The position numbers and the translations under genes are program-made. Below, one piece after another: positions 9,065 to 19,028 of a DNA stretch of 64,000 nucleotides. Numbering within the stretch: position 1 is the stretch's first letter; each line of letters opens with the position of its first letter. The stretch is taken from the NCBI GenBank assembly GCA_026075535.2, contig AP026542.1:7688001-7752000 (forward strand), given 5' to 3'. The DNA is from Tricholoma matsutake (Eukaryota > Basidiomycota > Agaricomycetes > Agaricales > Tricholomataceae). The notes below the pieces were generated by a model. The model was not told the DNA's origin. It saw nothing but the letters and a program-made list of their open reading frames with translations, and ran no database searches.

Positions 9065-10754
9065 TATCTGTGTCTTCTTTGGCTATGTGATCTGCCCTCC
9101 TTGATAGGGCATCAGATTGTACCATCTGTGATCCTGGTACATGTTGCAGCTTCAGGTCGAATTGTGACAGGTAGATGCTCCATCTAGCCTGTCGTCGGTT
9201 TAGTTTCTGTGGCTGACGGAAGTATGTCAGGTTCTTGTGATCGGATAATACCGTCACAGGGAACGGCATCCCCTGTAGGTAGTGTCTCCATGTTTCTAGC
9301 GCTCAGATCACTCCCAATAGTTCTCGGTCGTATATCTCGTAATTTCTTTCTGCTTCGTTGAAAGAATGCGAGATGTATCTGCATGGGTGCCAGTCTCTGT
9401 TGGTGTCCTGTTGTCTGAGTACTGTGCCTGTCGCAAATTTTGAGGCATCAGATTCTACCACAAATGGTTTCATTGCGTCTGGCATCAGCAGTACTGGGGT
9501 TTCATTGAATTTCCTTTTTAGTGCATCGAACGACTGCTGGCAGTCGTTCGTCCATTCGAATTTCTGGTTCTTCTTCATCAAGTCATTCAGCGGTCTGGCC
9601 AGATCTGCGAAGTGTCCGATGAATCGTTGATAGAAGTTTCTGAATCCTAGGAAGGATCTTACGTCCTTCACTGTCCTTGGCGTGGGCCAGTCCTTGATCC
9701 CAGCCAGTTTTGTGTTGTCCATTGCAAGTTCATTGGGTCTGACGATCATGCCCAAGAACTCGACTTCCTGTACACTGAATCTGCACTTCTCTATTTTCAG
9801 GTAGAGATTGCATTGTCGTAGTCATTCGAGGACCCTTTCGGTCCTTATCCGGTGTTCTTCTTCCGTCTTCGAGAAGATCAGGATGTTGTCCATATAGATG
9901 ATGAGCCATCCTTCATCTAGCATATCTCGGAAGAGATTGTTCATCATCGCCTGGAATGTTGCCGGTGAGTTGCACAGCCCAAAGAACATCACCATTGGCT
10001 CGAATAGCCCTCGGTTAGTCTTGAATGCTGCCTTCCACTTGTCTCCTTTCTTTATCTGTAGGTTATGATATCCCCATCAAATATCAAGTTTTGTGAAAAA
10101 TCTCGCTCCCTTCAGCTTGTCCAAGAGGTCTCCAATCAGTGGTAGGGGGTAGTTGTTCCGGATCGTTCCTTCGTTCAGATAGCGATAGTCTTGGCAAGGT
10201 CGTAGAGCGTCGGAGTCCTTCTTCAACACAAAGAAGAACGGGGATGCCATGGGTGATTTTGACGGTTGGATGTATCCTTTCTCCAGGTTTTCGTCGAGAA
10301 ACTCATTGAGTTTCTCTTGTTCTTTTGGTGTCAATGGGTAGACTTTGCAATCTCTCGGTACAAAGCCTTCCTTCAAGTCAATTGCATGATCCCACGGTCT
10401 TGATTCCAGGAATCATTCAGATGCAGCCTTTTCAAATACCTGTCTGTATTTCTGGTATTCTGGTGGCAGCAAGTCATCCAGGGTCTGTTGGCTAGTCTCC
10501 TTTCCCTCCTCTTGCTCATGTGCCAGTTGTTGAGATATGGATGTCTTTGCTCTGATCCATATGTTGGAGTTGAGTAGGTACCGTGGGGAGCCCTTGCCTT
10601 TCATGAGTCTGCCGATGGTGTTCATCTTCCGGATGTATTTGTGTGTCGGCTCTCGATGTTCTTCTGTCAGGGGCAGTTCTATGGCTGGTCCGAATAGGCC
10701 AATGACTGGTTCGCCTCGCACGTATGCAATCAGTATTGAGTTGTCCTCAATCAC
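9015..10754 (-). pseudogene. Gypsy reverse transcriptase and RNase H, broken and with altered active site
   Basis: The RT part reads [16 protein letters not shown], the DYRYLN motif, FTKLDI, FGLCNSPATFQ, then IYMDNILIF. The second active-site Asp of the usual YMDD is Asn here (AAC, complement of 9885-9887), a G to A change that should abolish polymerase activity. The RNase H part has [14 protein letters not shown] and [10 protein letters not shown], ending with [13 protein letters not shown] codons at 10413-10415, 10077-10079 and 9303-9305, and another near 9826, replace Arg codons. Frame is otherwise kept from protease to RNase H. Confidence 0.92.
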
Positions 10755-10781
10755 ATCTCGTTTGGGGGTCGGTTCTATCGC

Positions 10782-11400
10782 TCATATTTCCATGCCAGTG
10801 TCTGCCAGTAGTTCTTCATTGGGTACCTCTTCGATCTTTACCTGAGGGGGGGTCTCCCTGCGCATAGGTATTTCAGTGTTGATGGTACTGTGATCTGGAG
10901 TCCTATCATCGTGGGTCGGGGTAGTCTGTTGTCGAGGGTAGTTTATCCTGTTTCGTAGTGTCGTTTTCATGTTCCTTTTGCTGGTGCTTCCCTCCCCTGT
11001 GGAGGTTAGCAATTCCTTCATCCTTTGCACAATTCATTGTGCCCTGTCGTATTCTTTGTTTTTGCCCTTTTCCAGCTGTTTCTTCTTCTGGTTTTCTCGG
11101 GTCTTGGTGACAGCACGTCGTGCCGCTTCAAGGTTTCTGGTTTCTTTAGGAGTGTTGCTGCTCCTGGTTTTTGCGACAGCTATCTGGACAGAATTTAGTT
11201 CTTTTGCTTTCCTCTCTGAAAGCCTTTCTCTTGTTTTTGCCATGGCCAATCGGGCTCGGGCAAGGCTCCTCTCTTTTTCTTCAGCGAGCCTTTCTCTTGT
11301 CTTTGCCACGGCTAGTCGTGCTCAGGCAAGGTTTCTCTCTTTCTCTTCAGAGAGTCTTTTTCTTGTTTTGGCCACGATGTGTCGAATTCGTGCCATTCTG
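10782..11400 (-). repeat. Lys/Arg/Glu tandem-repeat linker between protease and RT
   Basis: After the protease the frame encodes repeated units of about 22 residues with the core VAKTRERLAEEKER. The clearest DNA units are about 66 bp (roughly 11195-11395), then more diverged units follow down to about 11040. The repeats predict a long charged helix. TGA at 11322-11324, 11034-11036 and 10782-10784 (all CGA sites) interrupt it. The last part (10782-11030) is a low-complexity Pro/Thr/Glu linker. I know of no such array in standard gypsy pol proteins; its role is unknown. Confidence 0.75.
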
Positions 11401-11885
11401 TCATTTGGCGCCTCCCTTTCGGTGTCTACCCTAGGAAGGTTTAGGGTGTTCGGGAGGGCCCATTCGGCTCTTGTCTTTTCCAAGATTTGTTTGATCTGAG
11501 CCCGTTGTTCTTCATCTCGGAACTCAAAGGTTCCCTTCTTCCAATCAATGATCGGGTTTATCTCCTGCAGCCATGGCAGGCCCAGGATTACTGATTCTTT
11601 GCCTAGTCCGGCAACTAGGTATTCCATCGGGTAGCTCCTTCCGTTGATGTGGAGTCTTCCTTTCATGCATCTGGTGATCGTTCCCTGCTTGTTCAGGGTC
11701 CCATCTACATTCGTGGCCCGGATGGTGCAGCCTAAGGGATATGTTCTGATCCCTTCTCGTTTGACAAAGTTCGAGTCAATAAAGACTCCTCCTGCTCCAG
11801 AGTCAAGGAGCGCATTCGTTGCGACGTCTTTCCTGTTGTCTGACTCAGCTACCCGAATAGACAGGCACATAGATTGTCTATTCAT
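11322..11885 (-). pseudogene. Gypsy aspartic protease
   Basis: Retropepsin-like proteases cut the gag-pol polyprotein. Here ATNALLDSGAGGVFIDSNF holds the catalytic D-S-G, and ESVILGLPWL is the second conserved block about 80 residues later, as usual for this fold. The frame is open from the gag-pol frameshift site through 11325 and passes directly into the charged repeat linker. Confidence 0.9.
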
Positions 11886-11950
11886 GGTAGCTAAGAGTAC
11901 AGACCCTAGGGAGACTACAGCGGTGACTGGTGTCGTATCAGGCCACTGTT

Positions 11951-11960
11951 CTAAAAACCC
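11951..11960 (-). promoter_or_regulatory. Candidate -1 ribosomal frameshift site at the gag stop
   Basis: In sense direction, gag-frame codons read TTG GGT TTT TAG. The heptamer G GGT TTT (11954-11960) fits X XXY YYZ and is directly followed by the gag stop TAG (11951-11953). Moving back one base gives GGG TTT TTA GAA, which enters the open protease frame. The gag and pol frames differ by exactly -1 here. A downstream pseudoknot was not modelled. Confidence 0.7.
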
Positions 11961-13040
11961 AATTCCTCCATGAGGTTAAGGGCTCATTCCTTTTCTTCTT
12001 CGTCTAGTTCATCCAGCATCGTGCGGATCTTCTGGTAGGTGTCCACCCCAGTCTTCTTCTGGGTGAAGCAGTTTCGGTAGGGAGGGGGTGCTGACCCCGT
12101 CTGAGTGGGGTTCTTTCCATCCCTGTGGTCAGACGATCGGTGTCCTGGTTGGTGGCAGATGAAACACAATCCCTTCCAGAGGTGTTCCATGTGTTCTTGG
12201 TTTGTCAGTCGGTTGATATCAAGAGAGGGCTGTCCTTTCTTTGTCATTTCGTTTGTCTTCTGGTTCTGCCTGGTCTTTCCCAGGATTGCCATGGCCCATT
12301 TCCATTGGCCTTCATATTTCGAAGCTGCCTTTATCCAGCCTTCGAGCGTGTTGGGCACTGTCTCCATTGTGTGTACCCTCTTCAATAATTCGGGATGCAG
12401 TCCATCCATGAAGTACTCGATCATGGCTGGATCTTCTGTGATTCCCGTCCTGTCTTTCAGGATGCGGAAGTTCGCCACATATTCTTCAAGGTTCCCTGAA
12501 TTTTGCTTGAGATTCTTGATCTCTGTCTTTGCCGTTCTGGCATCATCGATCAGCGAGAAGGCCTCTAAGACCTTCTGTCGGAAGTCTGTGTATTCACCGA
12601 GTCCCTTGGACTGGTGTTGGTTGATGAATGCCTGCGCCCAGGCAGCTGCTGTCCCTCCATTCATGAAGGACAGCATGAAGATAATTGGTGATCAGATTCG
12701 AATGTCCTTCACGGACGTCATCGGTGTGGTTGCGGGTTCGGACATCTCGTTATAGAGGTCATTGGTTTTGTCTGTTAAGAAGTGGGTGGATGTTTCGGGT
12801 GGGGGTGTGTGCGGTTGTTCAAAGTCTTTGTCGGTGAGGAAATCTCCTCATTGTCTGTCGGTTGATCCATAGAACCAACGCTGTGCTGGGGTCGAGTAAC
12901 GGACTAGTCTTCTGTTGTATTGGTACCAAGATGAACCTGGCTGTGGTTCTGCTTCTCTTGGTGGTCGGTCTGGGGTTTGTCTAGACCCAGGTCACTGTGG
13001 TGTGTATCGAGACGTATTGCCTACACCTAGGTAGGTGGGC
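11951..13040 (-). pseudogene. Gypsy gag (capsid and CCHH knuckle), broken
   Basis: Gag forms the virus-like particle. The capsid part reads MLSFMNGGTAAAWAQAF (about 12676 down) through EYFMDGLHPELLKRV, typical of the retrotransposon gag family. A zinc-knuckle follows, CFICHQPGHRSSDH, whose last ligand is His where Cys is usual. TGA at 12993-12995, 12848-12850, 12692-12694 and 11984-11986 sit at former CGA sites. No in-frame ATG precedes the second of these, so the original start is unclear; the frame is open back to about 13038. The gag frame ends at TAG 11951-11953. Confidence 0.85.
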
Positions 13041-13047
13041 TAGCAGA

Positions 13048-13059
13048 TAGTTTAGATCT
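13048..13059 (-). promoter_or_regulatory. Primer-binding site complementary to the element's own LTR transcript
   Basis: In sense direction, two bases after the 5' LTR end lies AGATCTAAACTA. Its exact reverse complement TAGTTTAGATCT is in the LTR (complement of 15190-15201), about 32 nt downstream of a TATA-like TATAAGTA. I see no tRNA 3'-end complement starting TGG at this place. This is the arrangement of Tf1/sushi self-priming elements, where the transcript 5' end folds back as primer. Confidence 0.65.
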
Positions 13060-13086
13060 TATGTTAAGGGCAAAGCCTCAACCACT

Positions 13087-14930
13087 AACGCTCCTTGACT
13101 TGTTACAACCACTATAAACAGTGGTAAACACCTCTGCTCAACGTTGCCAGCGACATCGACCCTTCAATTTACGTCCGATTTTCGATCGGATTTCACCATC
13201 ACGAATGCTCTCGGCGTCTCCAGGCCTGCCCTGATTTTCTAAGAGATCCATCCATCCGATCCCCGGGGATGCCCCGGTCATTGTTTTTGACAATGGCTGC
13301 TATTCGTCTCGTTCCCCTGTGCTTCGAGGATCCTGGCTAGGTGAGTGGTGTCTATGAATGAGTAGTCTAGGTCCCTATGGGGGCTTAGAGTGGGTGTGGG
13401 ATGCCTGCTTCAACGCTTGCCCAAGTCGACACACTCGTTTAGTTGGGGGAGGTCTGGCTCAGGGGGAGGGACATCGTTACTGGACTGCTGGTCGTCTCTG
13501 GGGCTTCCAACCTCCATGCTATGTGAGTCACTACTACTAGGGACAAGCTACACTGACTACCTGTTGGAATACACCGTCGCTAAAAGGGGCCGGGTGACGG
13601 TGCCCCCTGATAGCTAGGTCGATGCTCTGGTGGCCGCATTTCACCACCGACTCCTCACCTCCGGTGCTCACTCCTTTGGGGTGTTATGACCCGGGTTCAA
13701 TCTTCTCCCACCAGGCAACAGGATGCACGGCCTGTTCGCCCCCTCGGAGCATTTGGAGGCTGTATCGGGTGGACCTGGAACTGAGATAAGGGGCCATCTG
13801 TTATCGACCTTACGCTACGTACTTTGACTGTTATCGTCATTTACCTGTGCTAACTCACTCTCAATGCCCAAATGGCTGAACAGAGACCAAACCACATGCT
13901 GGGGCCTTCATGACCCCACCTTGATTACGGGTGACATTGTTGGTGATGATGCCCAAGACTACAACACCCAGTTCTCACAGAACGAACTGGAGGTAGCAGC
14001 TGCCCTAGGCAGTTTGAGATCTGTGGGCCGGGGAGGACCTCCCCGACCCTGATGACTACGTGGACTCTCTTGCTAGGCAGGAGGCCCTCGCTTACACTGC
14101 ATGCTGCGTATTTCGATCACTTGCATCATATACCAGTACTAACTTGCTCCTGATGCTCAAGCGGACAACCAGAGACGATCGTTCCAACGATCCTATGCCT
14201 CCGGCAGCTGTTCCAGCTTCCTGTGTGGCGATGCCAACAGCTCTAGCAGAGCTCCAATCTGGGGAACCCTCGTTCCCAGTACAGTGCCGTCATCATCACA
14301 GATGGCCATGCTGCTACTTGTGTGGGGCATCCTGCTCCACACCCATCACCGCCAGTCCGCTGGCTGCTGTCGGGTTGGTGACAAATGTCGCTACCCTTTA
14401 CGTTCTCCCTGCTGCGGGGGGGAAATTGCTATCGAGTGCATGTGCTGGCAGTGCATTTGCTCGAGGGGGGCTTTGGCCCCCTGCTTACGGCGGTTCCGGT
14501 GAATAACCAGGTGAACAACCAGCTGCCACATTACTGTTACTCGTGCATGACATGGTGATGGTCCACCTCGTTCATCCGGGGTGGTCAATCCTCGTTGGCT
14601 GGGAGTATGCGGACGGTTATTCCTCCCGCAAGGGGGGATTTACGGTGAATTGACACTGCTGTGCCTGATCTGACTTTGGTTGGATATGTGGCTGGGGGAC
14701 CGCTTCGCACCAGCTGACGATCTAATGGCTAGCTTCAGGAGGGGGTCTCCCCCTCCAGATTATTGCCTTTCCTGGCTGAGAGGCCAACGTCTGTGGCACT
14801 GCCCACCTAAAGTGGCTAAAACAAGGACCTGGGTAGGATATGGGTGAGGGGAAGCGTAGTTATAGTAGTACCCAAGTTTGTATCCTGCTCCGCGGACTGC
14901 GATCGAGCCCCGCATTATAAATTGTTGACC

Positions 14931-14978
<48 letters not shown>
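13087..14978 (+). mobile_element. Element B copy 1 (short form) in the gypsy LTR
   Basis: The 5' terminus GCTCCTTGACTTGTTAC begins at 13090, preceded by three extra bases. The 3' end TTATAAATTGTTGACCC is followed by an uninterrupted run of 47 A (14932-14978), the longest tail here, which suggests a recent insertion. The target duplication is GCCTCAACCACT. The ORF region is the short, broken form: ATG 13864 reads 62 codons to TGA, with the same frameshift as all short copies. Confidence 0.92.
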
Positions 14979-14979
<1 letters not shown>

Positions 14980-15189
14980 CCTCAACCACTCGATCTAGTC
15001 GATGTCGTTCGACAAGGTGCTTCCTCGATGAGTTTTTCGGCACTAGTCTTACTCGGAGCATACAACGTAAGATGGGTAGTGCACTCTAGCAGGGCTTCTG
15101 CGTAGAGTCATTCAGGTTCACGCACTAAGGGGCTTCCTTAGTGGTTTCAAGTAAGTTTGCGAGTTGCAAGTTAAGGCTGTTAATTGCCT

Positions 15190-15234
15190 AGATCTAAACT
15201 AAGGACATCCCTACTATGAGTTGCAGTACTTATA
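15190..15234 (-). promoter_or_regulatory. Predicted gypsy promoter: TATA box and self-primer start
   Basis: In sense direction TATAAGTA (complement of 15227-15234) precedes TAGTTTAGATCT (complement of 15190-15201) by about 32 nt, a normal distance to a transcription start. The same arrangement exists in the left LTR at 5961-6005. Start-site use is inferred. Confidence 0.55.
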
Positions 15235-17120
15235 CTACGAGGGAGGTCCTTATCATCCAATCGGAAAGATAGATGTGTATCAAGTAAGAATAGAAACAAT
15301 AGGCCTCATGCCTTGCATGAGGCATCCGATGTCATGGAGTGCTGTGGCGCAGCATGTCAGGAAACAATAAGAGATAAGCCTCATGCCTAGCATGAGGTGT
15401 CCGACATCACGGACCTCATGTCAGGGGGCTGTCGTATCACAGCATGTGTGGGAGTGGGTTTGGGTGCATGGAGTCACCATGCGTCAAGGGTGCCTTCCAC
15501 GGGAAGGGGATCGAATGCATGCAGTCGGCATGCGTCGTGTGTGTGTCTGATGTCAAGGACATGCCCTAGGCATGAATCAAGGGGTGCCTCCTGTCTGGAG
15601 GGGATCGTCGGGTGCATCGGGTTCTATGAGTTACAAGGAAAATTGTAACAGGGTCTCAGGCAAGATCTAATCAACGATCATGACATTCTCCTATTTTCAC
15701 TGGGAATAGGAGAAGACGTCATGCTACTTGCTAACGTGTACTCAGATAGCCAACATTCGGCCATCACGCTCTTATTTGAGAGCGTCATGACGATCCCATG
15801 CTTACACTTCATGTGCGGCGACTTTAACATGAGACACGCCTTCTGGGACCCCCAGGGGCCTGAACACTCAATCCATGCTGACCACTTAGTGGAAACGGTG
15901 ACGGCACTAGGCCTGACTAGAGCCCTTCCAGTAGTGGAGGGCCCTACTCACTTCCCCCCTCAACAGGGCTTTCACCCCACGGTGATCGACCTGATGTTTG
16001 TACCTACGGATCTCAGATTCGTATTGTACTGTGATATCGTACCTGAAGCCAGGGGGATGTCTGACCATGCCCCTCTGATATTAACGCTACCTGGCCTGGG
16101 ATCTTTGGTCCCGGTTACCAAGTGGTCCATCAAAAAAGGATCCGAGGAGGAAGCATCGTATCGGGATGCTGTCTCCTCCGCTTTAACTCTGTGGCTTTTT
16201 TTTTTTTTTTTTTTTGGGTCAACAATTTATAATGCGGGGCTCCGCGGAGCAGGATACAAACTTGGGTACTACTATAACTACGCATTCCCCTCGCCCATCT
16301 CCTACCCAGGTCCTTGTTTTAGCCACTTTAGGTGGGCAGTGCTACAGATGTTGGCCTCTCAGCCAGGAAAGGCAATAATCTGGAGGGGGAGCCCCCCCCC
16401 TCCTGAAGCTAGCCATTAGATCGCCCACTGGAGCAAAATGGTCCCCTGGCCACATATCCGACCATAGTCAAATCAGGTGCAGTGGTGTCAATTCACCGTA
16501 AATCCCCCCTTGCGGGAGGAATAACTGTCTGCGTATTTCCAGCCAATGAGGATTGACCACCCCAGATGAATGAGGTGGACCATCACTGTGTTGTGCACGA
16601 GTGACAGTAACGAGGTGGGTGGTTGTTCACCTGGTTATTCACCGTGACCACCGTAAGTAGGGGGCCAAGGCCCCCCTCAAGCAAACGCGCTGCAAGCACA
16701 TGCACTCAATAGCAGTTTCCCCCCTGCAGCGGGGAGAACGTAAAGGGCAGCGACACTTGTTACCAACCCGACAGCAGCCAGCGAACTGGCAGTAATGGGT
16801 GTGGAGCAGAATGCCCCACACTAGTAATGGCACGGCCATCTGTAATGATGACGGCACTGTACTGGGGATGAGGGTTCCCCAGATTGAAGCTCTGCTGGAG
16901 CTATTCACATCGCCACATAGGAAGCTGGGACAGCTGCCGGAGGCGTAGGATCGTTGGAACGATCATCTCTGGTTGTCCATTTGGGCATTAAGAATTGCTT
17001 CTTGTCTTGTTACCGCTATGTGCACAGCCACCAAAAATATCATCGACTCCATTTTCATCTTTTGTGGCTCCATCCGTCAACGATCTCAGCGATCCGGTAT
17101 AACCAGCGTCTTACCAACGC

Positions 17121-19028
17121 ATGTCAGATTCATTTAGTAGAAGAGGGGGGAGATCGGGCGAAGCGATGGATGAGGGGGGACTCTCTAGATCGGGTACGCC
17201 TCGAACTCCTGGCGATGATCCCATTGACTCTCTGCGGCTCGCTTTGAGCCGCAGATCCTCACAGAATGCTCCCTCAGTGGGTCCCCACCGGACCCAAAGA
17301 GGTTCTCCAACCCCCTCCCCATATGGGGTGGGCATCGTCACACCGCATGCACAGCAATTTAGCGTGCCAGCGCTATCCTCCAGGGACGCCACTGCGTCTC
17401 CTGCACCACCTGCCTCGCAGTGGGCTGACGAGGGAGCTGATCTTTCTTCCCACCATGTCATTCAGGACACGGAGATGGCAAGTGATGACTGGAGTGGACC
17501 CCAGACCTTTGCCAAAGACTTGGGGGAATATGCGGAAGGATTCCGAATTGTCTTGAACAGGATGGGATCCAGAAGACCTACTGCTGAGGAACGGCAGAAC
17601 ATTGCGGAGCAACTGGGCTCAGTGCTGGTAGCAGCTGCCGAGGCTGGTCTCGATTGTGACTCTGGGAGCACCACACTCCGGAGAGCACTAGACAGGATGG
17701 CTGGGGGGAGTAAATGACCTAGGTCGGGTATGATCACCAACGATCCCAACGATGTCCCAAGGACGGAGTACCTGGAGGGATGGGATGGGCAATGCCCCCC
17801 CCCTCACAAATCTGCAAGGACCAGAGGCCCGAAAGGGGCTCGACCTCTTCCAAAACCCCCAGCAGGGGGCGTCTCTTCATCATGGGGTCGAGGACCACCT
17901 CCCCCCGTGAACTGGTCGACCAGGCCTTTGGGCAGGGGGACCTTTGCTCAAGTTGCTCGCTTCCCTGGGGGGCGAACACCTAATACATCCATGGATGGCC
18001 TTGTGCGATTAGCCAAGGCCTTCCCTGAACTTCCTACCGACAAGCTGGCTGACATACAGCAGCACGTTGGCCCTTCTAAACCAAAAGCCACAAAGCCTTC
18101 ACCTACCGTCCATGGACCGTCGAGACGACAGGTCCTGGTTCACGTTCGTCCTCCCCTTGGGGCGGAAACGAACCCTGCCGACTTCCTGGACCATGTCCGG
18201 GCCACCCTCAGTCTGCACCACTCTAAGCTAGTGGCCCAGTCCGCTTCGATGCATGCTGGCAATCTGTCAGTAGCTACCGACGTCATCGCCTCCGAGGAGG
18301 ACCTTCGCTGTTTCAAGGAGGCTGCTCACAAAGCAGTCCCCTTCGTGCTGCAAGTAGACGCAGCACTACCTAGATCCACGTCGTACCTCAAATTGGTCGA
18401 CGTGCCATTTATTGCTAACGATAAGGCCCTAATGCCTGACGTCATCATCGCACACTTGGGGAAGTCCGGAATATCGGACCTCACAGTGTTACAAGTGCCC
18501 CCACGGGTGATACGTGATTCGAAAATGTCGGATACGTGCACCGTATATCTCAACATCGCTGACTCAGTCAGCGGTGCATGAGCCAAGGCTCTCATCAGGC
18601 GTGGCATCCAATTTGGTCACTATGTCACTTATGTTAGGGCTGCCAGGGCAAACCCCGGCTTGCCTCTTTGCCAACGATGCTGGAAATGGGGTCACCCCAC
18701 CCCAGCATGCAGAGCTCCACAGACCAAATGTCCGGTCTGTGCAGGCCCACACCACAAGGAGCACCACTGTGCCCTTGCAGGATGTTGTAAGGGAAACGCC
18801 AAAGCGAACCCTCCCGTCCCAGCTACCCCTGAAGGGGCAGCCTGTCCTCACCCGGCTAGGTGTATAAGCTGCCGGAAGAACCACGCATCCAATGATCGTC
18901 GGTGCAATTTTTGGCGACATCGCTTTGACCGTGACTGGATCAAAGCCCGCTATGATGAGGTGAGTGTGAGACGCAATTCTCACTCCCCTCCTGCTTACCA
19001 TCCCGCAGGACGCGGTGGCCGAACATAA
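17121..19028 (+). pseudogene. LINE-A copy 2 ORF1 (gag-like), two stops
   Basis: The frame spans 635 codons plus TAA. The N-terminal third is Ser/Pro/Arg-rich (GSPTPSPYG, PATP-type stretches), the middle has an acidic-helical block (EERQNIAEQLG) and an FPELPTDKLADIQQHVGPSK region, and the C-terminal quarter has three Cys/His knuckles starting CQRCWKWGHPTPAC. TGA 17715-17717 and 18579-18581 both replace CGA. TAA 19026-19028 is followed without gap by the ORF2 ATG in the same frame. Confidence 0.88.

Larger units (their letters stand above)
5737..15650 (-). mobile_element. Ty3/gypsy chromovirus, full length, minus strand, inserted in LINE-A copy 1
   Basis: LTRs starting TGTTAAGGGC and ending AATTGTAACA flank a 6.6-kb interior. 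The host sequence is duplicated as AGGTC (5732-5736) and GGGTC (15651-15655), a 5-bp target duplication with one later change. Order in the sense direction (right to left): LTR, self-complementary primer site, gag, protease, Lys/Arg/Glu repeat linker, RT-RNase H, integrase with chromodomain, zinc-knuckle ORF, membrane ORF, polypurine tract, LTR. Gag-pol carries more than ten stop codons, so this copy is dead. The right LTR contains B copy 1. Confidence 0.92.
13062..15650 (-). repeat. Right LTR of the gypsy element (5' LTR in sense direction), split by B copy 1
   Basis: The LTR is in two parts, 13062-13086 and 14991-15650; the 12-bp stretch GCCTCAACCACT is present on both sides of the B insertion (13075-13086 and 14979-14990). 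Total own length is about 685 bp. It carries two CCTCATGC palindromes where the left LTR has one. Confidence 0.9.

Noticed and set aside
13021..13061. tRNA-type primer-binding site after the gypsy LTR
   Set aside because: The sequence after the LTR does not start with TGG and matches no tRNA 3' end I recognise; self-complementarity to the LTR explains it better.
13090..13400. HDV-like self-cleaving ribozyme at the B 5' terminus, as known for some LINEs
   Set aside because: No segment complementary to the first 7-10 nt (GCTCCTTGAC) was found within about 300 nt, so the required first helix is missing. Hairpins alone do not support it.
14844..15089. ORF with a poly-Lys run across 14932-14978
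   Set aside because: It is the translated poly(A) tail of B copy 1 joined to LTR sequence, not a gene.
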